Assembly (NCBI GenBank): GCA_018466975.1
Contig: CM031553.1
Coordinates: 1,736,001-1,800,000, forward strand
Direction of reading: 5' to 3'
Length of the DNA: 64,000 nucleotides
Source: Sparassis latifolia
Lineage: Eukaryota > Basidiomycota > Agaricomycetes > Polyporales > Sparassidaceae
Part shown: in pieces, positions 1 to 10,900 of the stretch
Layout: every line of letters starts with the position of its first letter
How positions within the stretch are numbered: position 1 is the first letter of the stretch
Position numbers and translations under genes: made by a program
Notes under the pieces: model-generated
What the model was told of the DNA's origin: nothing
Database searches by the model: none
What the model saw: only the letters and a program-made list of their open reading frames with translations

Positions 1-135
1 CGGGCCGCCGAAGAGCACGGTGAAGGTGTGGTCGTAGAGACGAGTGGCACTGATTCAGACGATGATGTCGTTGAAGAAGTCCCATCTGCACACGAGGTAG
101 GGTCGCTGCTTCCAGTGATGTTACTGCACCGCTGA
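1..135 (+). CDS. 3' end of an acidic protein, 5' part outside window
   Basis: The frame starting at base 1 is open for 44 codons and ends at TGA 133-135. It is rich in Asp and Glu (for example TDSDDDVVEEV), as in acidic tails of nuclear or cytosolic proteins. No domain is visible. A possible donor (gtaggg) lies after the GAG codon near base 98, so the true end could differ. It could be chance; confidence is low because only the last part is in the window. Confidence 0.3.
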   Translation, partial: RAAEEHGEGVVVETSGTDSDDDVVEEVPSAHEVGSLLPVMLLHR

Positions 136-344
136 CAACTGCACGCAGCCTTGGGATCCTGTAGATTTCGTTCTAAATTACATTCTAAAGGTATTTACAT
201 TCGGGTACTCCGAATGATTCTTTATTGATCCGGCATCCAACAGCATTCCGAAGCAGAGGTCGCAGTGGCTAGTACCGAAGATCTGGGCACGCTGTGCGTA
301 AGTAGCGTCGCTATCATCGCATCCACTGTCCACTCACGTTCGGC

Positions 345-1862
345 ATGAAGAACAACTATATCCCGGACGACATCCCCGCGTTTTTGGAAGAGACATTGCC
401 TCACATCGAAGTGAATGAGGAGGGCGGTGAGTGGAACGCCTTTCTACCTGAACGACGAGGCTCAACCCGATTCTCAGTCGGCTCGCTCTCTTTGGAAACT
501 TTCGGACTCGACCCGCCAGCCAGTGTCCCCGAGCAGACTGTAGCCCAGAGTACCGCAGACGTTCTTGCTCCAGCTGAGCCTGCCACAAGCAGCGCCGAAC
601 CTGCTGAACCCAGCGGCGCCAGCGATCCCGCTGGGCCCAGCGGTGTGGATATCCCTGCGCAGGAGTTGTCCTTCGCCCCAGCTCCCGCTGAGATTGGCGG
701 CAGCGATAATTTTGCCGAACCCAGCAGCACCTTGCCTAGCAGCGCGGATATCCCCGAGCTTCAACAGTCCTCCAAGCCCAGCCTGGAGGAGGGCTCGTCC
801 AAGCCGCAGGCGCGCGGTTCTAAGCACGTGCTGGTTCAGACAACGGGCGGGGTCACCAGTCTCGCCTGCGCGGCAGATGGCGTCGTCGTGAGCGGTTCCG
901 AGGAAGGCACCCTCACTTTGTGGGATGCGGAAAGCGGGCGGCAGCTCGCAGTGCACGAGGCGCACACAGACGGGATATGCGCGATCGGCGTGTCGCCCGA
1001 CGGGCGTGCGCTGCTGTCCGCAGGACGCGACGAGGTCGTACTCCTCTGGGACCTCAACCCGGAGTCCGAGGGCGGCGCGGTGGTGCGCGGGCAGCTGGAG
1101 GGCCACGAAGGGTTCGTGGATGCATTCGCTTGGGCACCGGATGGACGTACGGTCGTGACGGGAGCGGTGGACTTCACCGCACGGCTGTGGGATGTGGAGA
1201 CGCGGGAGACGACGCATGTTCTGCGGGGGCATACCGCGATGATCATGTGGGTCGCGTTCTCGGCGGATGGGCAGCGTGTTGCGACGGCGGCCGCGGATTG
1301 TACGGCGCGCGTGTGGGACGTGGCGAGCGGGGCGGAGCTGTCCGTGTTGCGGGGGCACGAAAGCGTGGTCTACACAGTTGCATTCTCGCCGGACGGGCGG
1401 CGGGTGGTGACGGGCGCGGACGACGGGACCGCGCGGGTATGGCGCGCGGAGACGGGGGAGGAGCTCGTGACGCTGCGTGAGCACGCAGGCATTGTGTATC
1501 ATGCGGTGTTCTCGGAGGATGGGAAGCAGGTGCTGTCCGTCGGCGGGGAGGGGCAGGTGAAGGTGTGCGACTCGTTCGGCGCGGAGGTCCTGCGCAGCAT
1601 CGACGCGACTGCCGGTACGGACGACGGGCTGAACATTGGTGTGATCTCGCGGGACGGGAAGCTCGCGTGCACCGCGGCGAGCGACCACGTCGTTCGCGTA
1701 TGGGACCTCGTCACGGGCGCGGCTGTCGCCGCGTTCGAGGGCCATGAGGACAGTGTGCAGGTGCTTACCTTCTCGCCGGACGGGAAGCGCGTCGTCTCGT
1801 CCGGGGACGACGGGACGATGCGTATATGGAACGTGGAGGAGAAGATGGTCAAGGCCGAGTAG
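345..1862 (+). CDS. WD40 repeat protein, long paralogue with low-complexity N-terminus
   Basis: A 505-aa open frame. Residues 1-30 (MKNNYIPDDIPAFLEETLPH) precede a segment to about residue 160 that is rich in Ala, Pro, Ser and Glu and contains repeated AEPAxSSAxP-like units. From about residue 165 to the end come eight WD40-type repeats, each with a GH-like or VxxxxFSxDG segment and ending in W-D or a variant (LWDAE, LWDLN, LWDVE, VWDVA, VWRAE, VCDSF, VWDLV, IWNVE). This predicts a beta-propeller scaffold; no partner can be inferred. Bases 427-477 look like a 51-bp intron (gtgagt...ttctcag) that keeps the frame open, so a 488-aa spliced form is also possible. It is the longest of three paralogues in the same orientation. 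Confidence 0.85.
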   Translation: MKNNYIPDDIPAFLEETLPHIEVNEEGGEWNAFLPERRGSTRFSVGSLSLETFGLDPPASVPEQTVAQSTADVLAPAEPATSSAEPAEPSGASDPAGPSGVDIPAQELSFAPAPAEIGGSDNFAEPSSTLPSSADIPELQQSSKPSLEEGSSKPQARGSKHVLVQTTGGVTSLACAADGVVVSGSEEGTLTLWDAESGRQLAVHEAHTDGICAIGVSPDGRALLSAGRDEVVLLWDLNPESEGGAVVRGQLEGHEGFVDAFAWAPDGRTVVTGAVDFTARLWDVETRETTHVLRGHTAMIMWVAFSADGQRVATAAADCTARVWDVASGAELSVLRGHESVVYTVAFSPDGRRVVTGADDGTARVWRAETGEELVTLREHAGIVYHAVFSEDGKQVLSVGGEGQVKVCDSFGAEVLRSIDATAGTDDGLNIGVISRDGKLACTAASDHVVRVWDLVTGAAVAAFEGHEDSVQVLTFSPDGKRVVSSGDDGTMRIWNVEEKMVKAE

Positions 1863-2474
1863 AGGCGAGAGGAAGTGTGTTTATATACTATGCGGGTTTC
1901 TGCCTTGTATCTGTCGACCGTCATCTCTATGTTCTGTTTTGCTAGGCTTGTGTACTACATACCACAACGGAACTAAATCATAAGGGTTGCATATACGTCA
2001 TAGTCCTCCACTGGCCACGGGATGCTGCAGAAATTATGCATGGTGCACCCGCGACTGACCTCTAATAATTTCCGACACGGTCAACGGATATGTTAACGGG
2101 TAATATCATGCTTTGCTACCATCTACCGCATTATTTCTCCTCTGCTTTCGTGCACTCGTCACGTTTCAACACAGTCACCACGGATCATCTCTATCTACAT
2201 CCTGCCATCTACATACTATCTCATGCATATCTTCATCCACGGATGTCTGGAATGTACGCCGTGCGCCTGAAGTTCGTTCGAGGACAGTGGTTGTCGGCAT
2301 TTTCAGATGGAGTGATAATAATCCTCTTTCCTCGGTTCCCTCTGACGGTGCACGCATCCCATACACCGAGGACTAAAATAACTAGATCTACTTCTGCTAT
2401 ACGAGAACTGCGAACCGCGACGGAGAGCTTAGCTAGTTGTCCCTTCCAGAGTTCCACGACTCAATGGCATTCAG
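1863..2474. other. 3' flank and intergenic, no gene seen
   Basis: Trailer of the first WD40 gene followed by AT-rich sequence with only short unconvincing frames. No tRNA, inverted repeat or conserved motif was recognised. Confidence 0.5.
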
Positions 2475-3170
2475 CTGTGTTCGTTGTGCATCTGCATCCC
2501 GGCATGTCTCATTAATCCATCTGGTTGTCCACAGCCTCAATGCACGCATAGCGCAGAAATGCGACAAACATTTAAACAAGTTCCGAAGCCTCATAGGTAA
2601 GGAAACTACGATCGGAGGGTGCATGTGCAACTGTAAACACGTGTGCTGCGTGAGTTTGCTGTGTGCGATACCTATGCGGAGGTACACAACTTGGTAACAA
2701 CTTGGTAGCATTCACATTTGCCACTTGGGCCTCAGCCTCCCAGTGGTATCGTGGAGAAGCTGAGAAACACAGGCACACCGCACCTGCCAGCTCACCAGCA
2801 AGCACCAGCGTCGGTATTTCTATTGATACCATGCCACCGTTTTCTTCGCAGTAAGTTCGAGGAAATGACACGAGGGCAGGGGCATACCGTATCTCTGACT
2901 GATAACAGATCTCGAAAAGGACTCTGCTGAGTCGCAGATCCATCGTATCATCGGAACTTGTCAGAAACTCAGCAGACGAACTTGAAGTGGACTGCCAGTG
3001 CACAGGATATATTCCTGGGCTTCAAGTGGAGCGTGGCGGTTCCCCATTCTTGCCGACAGTAGAGCCCACTATGTACAACAGTTTGTAACGAAGGAAGATA
3101 CGAGATATACGTGCACCTTCCTCAGCCACAAGCGCGTCCCGGCGGCCCGCCTTGCTCCGCGACCGTTGGC
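2475..3170 (+). repeat. dispersed repeat, copy A (inverted partner at 13755-14415)
   Basis: About 650-700 bp match the reverse complement of 13755-14415 over nearly their whole length, with small indels. Examples are the stretches around 2640-2720 and 2840-3060, which reappear inverted at 14180-14300 and 13880-14070. Neither copy has a convincing gene or clear terminal repeats, although one frame is partly shared. The right edge, around the CAGCCACAAGCGCG motif, is also found at 5366 and, more weakly, at 12945. Confidence 0.75.
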
Positions 3171-3955
3171 AGCAGTGACAATCACATTTAGGCACACCCA
3201 CAAAGTAGTGCACAGCGAGTCGCGTATGTCCGTAGCGCAAAGCTCCTAAAGCACCCAAGCAAGCAAAATACACCACGCAGTACGCCTCTCCCTTACCACT
3301 CCTCAGCCATCCCTCGGCCATCACGCACAAATCCGCGCTCAACTTTCAGAAAGACTTCGTCCGACTGTCCGAGTCGCTCCCGGTGTACGACTCAATGTTC
3401 AACATCAATCTCGACATAAACTCTGCAGGGACGCCACGTTTGTCGTAGCAGAAACACTACGTTGTCGCAAATGCCGGACGGGTTAAGCCTATGGGTCTGA
3501 TCACTTCTATCTTCACTGACGTGTCCAATGCCATACTAGCGGCGGATTCAATACTGACTACTGGATGTACCAGTGAGGGAGCTTTCCAGATTACAAATGA
3601 CTCGCTGACGTCCGAAATCCTTCATGGTGCGGTGCTTAGAAAAATACTTGCAGGAAAGCAAATCGCCACAAGTTGCTTGAATTTGAGGCCATGACGAAGA
3701 GGAGAGATTCGCTTTTGTGGATGGGTGGCCGCGCTTTCAAGCGTAATGGCCTTCCAGCTCCCTTACGTTCAGCCTCGAGGTGGCGGTGTGTGGCGGGGTC
3801 ACCACTGAAGAACAATGAACACTTGGTCGACTACGTCATAATGAAGCAAAGCACTCGGATTGGTTCCTAAGCGACGTCAATGCAGCTGCAGCACCTCATT
3901 GCTATTCCATGGCACTACCACGGTGTGGCGGTGCCGAGCCTGGCCTGGAATCTGA

Positions 3956-3961
3956 TATAAA
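3956..3961 (+). promoter_or_regulatory. TATA-like box of the short WD40 gene
   Basis: GATATAAA lies 98 nt before the ATG at 4059. The same motif sits 93 nt before the ATG of the downstream paralogue, so it is conserved between the tandem copies. Confidence 0.45.
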
Positions 3962-4058
3962 TCGAACAACTTAACGTGAGTCAAAGGTATACTTTGAGTT
4001 CACTCTTCCCTTTCGTTAACGTTGATACACACACTCTCACCTAAACGCACACACACAT

Positions 4059-5170
4059 ATGGACCGAATTTTTCGGGTGAGTGCACATTTACGCTGTTCC
4101 TCCTCTCCTCCTCTCCTCTCATGGTGCTCACCAACTCTTCCTCATAGACGACAGGAGGGGTCACCTCCCTCGCCTGCGCGGCAGATGGCGTCGTCGTGAG
4201 CGGCTCCGAGGAAGGCACCCTCACTTTGTGGGATGCGGAGAGAGGGCGACAGCTCGCAGTGCACAAGGCGCACACAGACGCGGTATGCGCGATCGGCGTG
4301 TCGCCCGACGGGCGTGCACTGCTGTCCGCAGGACGCGACAAGGTCGTGCACCTCTGGGACCTCAACCCGAAGTCCGAGGGCGGCGCGGTGGTGCGCGGGC
4401 AGCTGGAGGGCCACGAAGATTTCGTGGTCGCGATCGCGTGGACGCCGGACGGGCGCACGGTAGTGACGGGAGCGGTAGACTTAACCGCACGGCTGTGGGA
4501 TGTGAAGACGCGAGAGACGACGCATGTTCTGCGGGGGCATACCACGATGATCATGTGGGTCGCGTTCTCGGCGGATGGGCAGCGTGTGGCGACGGCGGCC
4601 GCGGATTCTACGTCGCGCGTGTGGGACGTGGCGAGCGGGGCGAAGCTGTCCGTGTTGCGGGGGCACGAAAGCGTGGTCTACATGGTTGCATTCTCGCCGG
4701 ACGGGCGGCGGGTGGTGACGGGCGGGGACGACGGGACAGCGCGGGTATGGCGCGCGGAGACGGGGGAGGAGCTCGTGACGCTGCGTGAGCACGCGGGCAT
4801 GTTGCATCATGCAGTGTTCTCGGAGGACGGGAAGCGGGTGCTGTCCGTCGGCTCGGATGGGGTCGTGAAGGTGTGTGACTCGTTCGGCGCGGAGGTCCTG
4901 CGCAGCATCGACGCGACTGCGGGTACGAACGACGGGCTGAACGCTGGTGTGGTCTCGCGGGACGGGAAGCTCGCGTGCACCGCGGCGAGCGACCACGTCG
5001 TTCGCGTATGGGACCTCGACACGGGCGCGGCTGTCGCCGCGTTCGAGGGCCATGAGGACAGTGTGCAGGTGCTTACCTTCTCGCCGGACGCGAAGCGCGT
5101 CGTCTCGTCCGGGGACGACGGGACGATGTGCGTATGGAACGTGGAGGAGAAGATGGTCAAGGCCGAGTAG
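4059..5170 (+). CDS. WD40 repeat protein, short paralogue
   Basis: Exon 1 is 4059-4076 (MDRIFR), the intron is 4077-4147 (gtgagt...cctcatag, 71 bp) and exon 2 is 4148-5170, both phase 0, giving 347 aa. The start is chosen because the GTGAGT donor directly follows six codons and the downstream paralogue has the same arrangement. The protein is essentially the propeller alone, with eight WD40-type repeats closely matching the C-terminal two-thirds of the 505-aa paralogue upstream. It lacks that protein's Ala/Pro/Ser-rich N-terminal extension. Predicted role is a protein-interaction scaffold; no partner is known. Confidence 0.85.
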
Positions 5171-6155
5171 ACGGCAATTCTACCGCTATCGAGCAGTAGA
5201 CTGAGAGGAGTATTTATGTCTTGAGATGCGGGTACTCGTTTCTCGATTTCACTTCGTGTTGTTACTAACGTATGTCTTATCTCGACCGTCGTATGTATAT
5301 TCTTCCTAGCCATCCTTGTTATATGCCAGTTTGCGGTGGTCCTACCCTTTTTTCTTGGTCCTACATCAGCCATAAGTGCGTCGCGGCGGCCCGCCTTGCT
5401 CCGCGAATACTGGTAGCAGACGCATACACACACAAAAGTTATTGCACGGCGAGGCGGGTCGCGAACGTCCGCAGCGTATAACGGTTAGAGCACCCAACGA
5501 AGGAAGCAAAATATCTTACGCAGTACGTATCCCTTATCACCCCTCCATCCCTCAATCAGCAGGCACAAATCGGGGCTGAAGTTTCGGACAACTTCAACCC
5601 TCTGTCCGAGTCCCCCCCGGCGTACGACCTCAATGTTCAACATTCAATATCGACACGAAGTCTCCAGGAACGCCCCGTTTATCATAGCAGAAATACTACG
5701 TTTGTGCGAATGCCGGAGTGGTGAGCCGATGGGTCTGATCACTTCACTAACATATCCAACGTCAGTAGGGGCGGATTCAATACTGATTACTGGATGTACC
5801 AGTGAGGGAGCTTTCCCAATTATGAACGACCCACCAACGTCCGAAAGCCTTCATGATACGGCGCTTGGGACAATACTTATACCAAGGCAAGTTGCTTGAA
5901 TTTGCGGCCATGACGAAGAGGAGAGATTGGCTTTTGTAGACGGGTAGACGCGCTTTCAAGTGTAATGACCTTTAGCTTCCTTCACGTTCAGCCTCGAGGT
6001 GGCAGTACTGTGGCGGGGTCACCACTGAAGAACAACGAACGCTTGGTCGACTACGTCATAACGAAGCAAAGCACTCGGATTGGTTGCTAAGCGTCTGCAG
6101 AAGCTCATTGCTATTCCATGGCAACTACCATGGTGTGGCGGTGCCGAGCATCGGA

Positions 6156-6161
6156 TATAAA
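6156..6161 (+). promoter_or_regulatory. TATA-like box of the decayed WD40 copy
   Basis: GATATAAA, equivalent to the box at 3956, 93 nt before the ATG at 6254. Confidence 0.4.
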
Positions 6162-6253
6162 GTCGAACAACTCAAACCCAGTTGAAGGTATAGTAATCCT
6201 CCCTTTCGTTGACGTTGACATACATTCACCCAAACACCCATACACTCTTCATC

Positions 6254-7292
6254 ATGAGTAGCCACTTCAAGGTGAGTGTAGCGTTTACACTATCCCCTTG
6301 TCTCGCCTCCTCTCATGACGCGCACTAACTCTTCGCCGCAGACGCCGGGCGGGTTCACCGCCCTCGCCTGCACGGCAGACGGCATCGTCGTGTGCGGCTC
6401 CCACAACGGCACCGTGATGGTCACTGTGCGGGACGCACAAGGCGGGGTGCAGCTTGCGCCGCACGAGGCACACAAAAAGGCGGTGCGCGCGCTCGGAGTG
6501 TCGCCCGACGGGCTCATGCTACTGTCCGCAGGGGATGAGGTCGTGCTTCTCTGGAAACTCAGTCCGCGATTGGCGGGCGGCGCGGCGGTGTGCGGGCGGC
6601 TGAAGGGCCACAAGAATTTCGTGTACAACTGCGCGTGGGCGCCGGACGGCCGCAGGGTCGCGACGGCCGCAGGCACCACCGTGCGGATGTGGAGAAAGGG
6701 GAGACGACGCATCTGCTGGGCGGACATACCTCGATCATCAATTGCATCGTGTTCTCGGCGGACGGGCAGCGCGTGGCGACGGCGGCTGGGGATTATACGG
6801 CGCGCGTGTGGGACGTGGCGAGCGGGGCGCAGCTGTCCTTGCTGCAGGGGTACTTTGGCATACTCTACACGGTCGCGTTCCCGCCGGACGCGCTGCGGGT
6901 GGTGACGGGCGCGGAGGGGACCGTGCGGGTATGGCGCGCGGAGACGGGGGAGGCGCTCGTCACACTGCGTGAGCACAAGAAAATCGTGTATCATGCAATG
7001 TTGGCGGGTGAAGGTGTGCGACTCGTACAGCGGGGAGGTCCTGCGTAGCATCGACGCCACCGCGAACGCGAAAGACCGACTGACCATCGCCGCGATCTCG
7101 CGCGACGGGAAGCTCGCGTGCACCGCCGCGCGAGACAACGTCGTGCGCGTATGGAACCTCGACACGGGCGCGGCTGTCGCCGCGTTCAAGCCGGGCCATA
7201 AGGACTGTGTGCAGGTGCTTACCTTCTCGCCGGACGCGAAGCGCGTCATCTCGAGCAGCGACGACGAGACGATGCGCATATGGGTCTTATAG
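6254..7292 (+). pseudogene. WD40 paralogue broken by two frame disruptions
   Basis: Exon 1 is 6254-6271 (MSSHFK), the intron is 6272-6341 (gtgagt...cgccgcag), and reading resumes at 6342 with TPGGFTALAC as in the paralogues. Near 6695 the codons after VRMW are altered by a small deletion and the frame changes. Near 6995-7010 about 40 bases present in the paralogue at 4812-4866 are missing and the frame changes again. WD40 repeats continue in the new frames to the stop at 7290. No GT-AG intron repairs either break. The gene is probably inactive, though sequencing error cannot be excluded for the first site. Confidence 0.8.
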
Positions 7293-7536
7293 GCACATTT
7301 AGACCAAATAGATGGCAACTCTACCGCTATCGAGCCGTAGACGGTGAGAGGAGGATCAATGTCTCGAGATGGGTACTCGTTTCTCAATTTGACTTGGCAT
7401 TGTTAACAATGTGTATTTAATTTAAACCGTCATGTGTATAGTCTGCTTCGCCATCCTGGCCCTAATTTACATTTTTTGCTCAACCGTCATACCTGTGGGC
7501 CCGCCTGTCGGTACCCATTATTTGCGAAGGTGGTCC

Positions 7537-7958
7537 TGTTGGTGTTCGTCATGTCCCATGGAAGCCGAGGAAGACGAGACAGGGCGCGTGCGTGGACGCA
7601 CGCGCAGTGATCGAAGGGAGTACGAGAGAGGAAATGGACCTACTGAATATATACATACACGTTCGCTGTCCCATTCACGTTCGAAACAATCCCGCTCTTT
7701 TAGTTTACCGAAACCGATGCCGTAGCTACCTTATAACCTAGAGTATGAGTACGCACTCCCCTCAGTGTCCGAACGCTAGACGACGGAGCACTGAGGTGAG
7801 CTTACCTACTTATCCGCATACCCGAGTAGCTAACTGATGCGACGAAGACTCTCATTTATTTACTTAGGTATGCAATACACTTAGTGTCCGAACGCTAGAC
7901 GACGGAGCACTGAGACTCTCATTTATTTACTTAGCTCCGTCGCTCGTGACCTCTAACA
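7537..7958 (+). repeat. 5' LTR of copia element
   Basis: 422 bp. It holds two copies of AGTGTCCGAACGCTAGACGA and two of ACTCTCATTTATTTACTTAG, giving an internal tandem structure. A TATA-like GAATATATACAT lies near 7643. Confidence 0.93.
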
Positions 7959-7971
7959 GGTTATGAGCCCC
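7959..7971 (+). promoter_or_regulatory. primer-binding site complementary to the 5' half of initiator tRNA-Met
   Basis: Directly after the LTR comes GGTTATGAGCCCC. This is complementary to the anticodon-stem and loop end of initiator tRNA-Met (...GGGCUCAUAACC), the half-tRNA primer known from Drosophila copia. The gag-pol ATG (7963-7965) lies inside this site, where it pairs with the CAU anticodon. Confidence 0.75.
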
Positions 7972-10900
7972 GCCGCTATGTCGCTCACCTCGGAATCCCA
8001 CCTGTCTCACCTCAACATCGTCCCGAAGTTGGCAGCCGACGGCTCCAACTGGATTACGTACAAGGAGCGCATGTTCACCGTCATGGGCTCCCGAGGGCTG
8101 TTGCGACATCTCCAGGGGACGGCTCGCAGGCCGCCAAACCCTCCTCCATTCCCGATGCCATCGCCCGCGCAGGCCGCGATGACGGCTTCCACGACGCCAG
8201 CCACTGCCGCGTCGACGACCGCAACCACGGGCACCGGCACGACAACGACCTCTGCCACCACGACACCAGCCGCCAGACAGGCCCAGTCTTCTATGACACC
8301 AGAGGAGTACTTGAAGACAGTGGAGGCTGCTGAGCAGAAGTTGGATGAGTACGTGCAGAAGGAATATGCGGCGCGACAGCAGATCTACGGCACGATCAGT
8401 GACCAGCTACTTCTTCGCGTGAAGAAGCTGGGTACCGCGGCGGATGTATGGCTCGCCGTGCAGAACGAGTACGAGAGTAAGTCCGATATGTACTCGGGCG
8501 CTCTGCGGACTCGTCTGCAGAACACAAAGTGCGAGGAAGGAGCCGATGTGCGAGCCCACCTCGACACGCTCGCGAAGATGCGCGAGGAATTGGCGTCCAT
8601 GGGAGCGCCGATTTCCGATGCTGACTTCTCTGCTCATGTCTTCGCGTCACTTCCGGAGACGTTCAGTCCACTCCTGCAGGCCCTCTCCACTGCCGCGCGC
8701 ATAGCGAAGACAACACTTTCTGCTGATGACCTTCTGGCCAGCATCCTTGAAGAGCACGACCGGTGGAAGGCACACCTGAAGCCAGAGTCCGCGCTCTCGG
8801 TGAAGGCAGACATGCGCTTGCGCTCACGTTCCAAGAGTCACGGACGTGGCGCGAAGTCCAAGGACATGGAGTGCTACAACTGTGGCCGAAAGGGCCACTT
8901 CTCGCGTGACTGCTGGCGCGAGGGCGGCGGAAAGGAGGGCCAGGGACCGAAGGACCAGTCACCAAAGAAGGACAGCAGCGGAAGCAAGAATGCGAAGGGA
9001 AAACCCGCAGCAAACACAGCTGTTGGTGACAGCACAACTGACCACGCATTCACTGCCACCTTCGACAGCACTGCACTTGCTGCAAAGCCATCCGAGGTCA
9101 AGGTCGAAGTCTACGACAGCGGCGCAACCCGCCACATGTCCCCATATCGTGATGCATTTGTCACGTTCAAGGCCATCGGCTTGAAGCCCATCACCGCAGC
9201 TGATGGGCGCAAGTTCCATGCGACTGGCGAAGGCACCATGAGGATCGAAATCCCAAACGGTGATCAGTCAACGACCGTGATGCTCGAAGATGTTCTGTAC
9301 GCACCCGAGATTGCATTCGCCCTCATCTCAATTGCACAAGCGGATGCTGCGGGCTATTCCACCACCTTCGAGAATGGCGAGTGTCGTTTATACTCACGTC
9401 GACACTCCCGCACAATTGGGCGCATCCCCTCGATGAACGGGCTGTATAAAGTCGAGCACCCGAAGTCAAGGGAGGTAGCATCAGTCGCAGAGGAGAGCAA
9501 AGATGAGTGCGCTCTCGTCTCGCTCTCCGTCATGGACTTCCACCGCCGCATGGGACACATTGCACCTGCAATTGCTGAGCGTCTTGTCTGTGAAGGCCGA
9601 GTCAAAGGCATACAGCTGACAGACAAGGCCAGCCCAGACAAGAGCTGTGAGTCCTGCATACAGGCAAAAATCACACGCCAGCCAGTGCCGAAGGAACGAG
9701 AAGGAGGACGTGCGAAGGAGCTCGGTGACTGGATCCACTCAGATGTCTGGGGCCTGGCACACACTGAAACCCTTGGAGGAAAACGGTACTTCACTTCATT
9801 CACGGATGATGCGACGCGATGGACCGACCTCTACCTGCTGCGAGTGAAGTCAGGCACCTTCTCCGCTTACAAATCATTTAAGGCACGACTGAGGACACAG
9901 GATGGCAAGGCCATCAAAGCCCTCCAGTCAGATCGAGGGGGCGAGTATCTCAGCCAAGCATTCAAGGATCACCTTGAAGTGCAAGGCACCATCTCCCGAC
10001 TCACCATCCATGACACGCCGCAGCACAATGGGCTCGCAGAGCGTATCAACAGAACCCTGCCAGAGCATGCCCGTGCAATGCTGATCACAGCAGAGCTGCC
10101 TAAGAGTCTCTGGGGTGAGGCACTTATGCATGCGATGTGGCTGAAGAATTGGACATCGACACGTGCGCTCGACAGGAAGACTCCATATGAGGCACGCTAT
10201 GGCAAGCTTCCCGACCTCCACGACCTCCATGAGTTTGGCGCAAAAGTATGGGTATGCATTGAAGATGCGGACAAACTCGAGTCGAAGGCACGTGCAGGCC
10301 GCTTCGTCGGGTATAGTGACGAGAGCAAGGGCTACCGTGTGTACTGGCCCGAGAAGCACAGCGTCTCGGTGGAGCGAAATGTCCGCTTCATCAATCAGCT
10401 CATCGTTGCTGATGAGGCTCAGCCCAAGGGGGCGAAGGAGACAGTCGTCCTGACCTCACTGGCAACACCTTCTGCACCCGCACAGGAGCCAGAATACGAG
10501 CCACGCACCTCCGAAACTCAGGCAGCACCTTCTGCGACATCTCCCACTGCATCTCTGACACCATCCTCTGACGCCGCAGCAAAAGAACCTGCAAGTGCAA
10601 AGTCCGATTCCGAGAGTGGCACCGGACGCTCGCAACACGCACGCAAGGCCTCTGCATACGTGAAGCGTCTCAACAACGGCTCAGGCGTTATGGATGGGCG
10701 CAAGAGTCAGCCGAAGTACCCAAAGGGGCTCCAGCCAGGGGACTTAATGGGTGCGACAGCCATGACAGTCGAGGATAGTGAGGACAGCGAGAGTGAGGAA
10801 GATGAACCCATCTTTGCAATGCCAGCCGCATTCGCAGTGCACGAAGGTCAAGAGCCGCGATCCCTCGAGGAAGCCATGCAAAGCCCGGACTGGCCGCAGT

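Larger units (their letters stand above)
3040..7310. repeat. tandem duplication of a WD40 gene with its promoter (unit about 2.2 kb)
   Basis: Unit 1 (about 3120-5290) and unit 2 (about 5360-7310) align through upstream DNA, promoter, first intron and coding region. Markers are TATGGGTCTGATCACTTC at 3490 and 5728, the CAATGTTCAACAT stretches at 3395 and 5630, the TATA-like boxes at 3956 and 6156, and the 18-nt first exons at 4059 and 6254. Unit 2 has diverged and its gene is broken. Confidence 0.8.

Noticed and set aside
474..1745. Long antisense frame across the first WD40 gene
   Set aside because: Shadow of the high-GC WD40 coding sequence; the sense strand has eight clear repeats.
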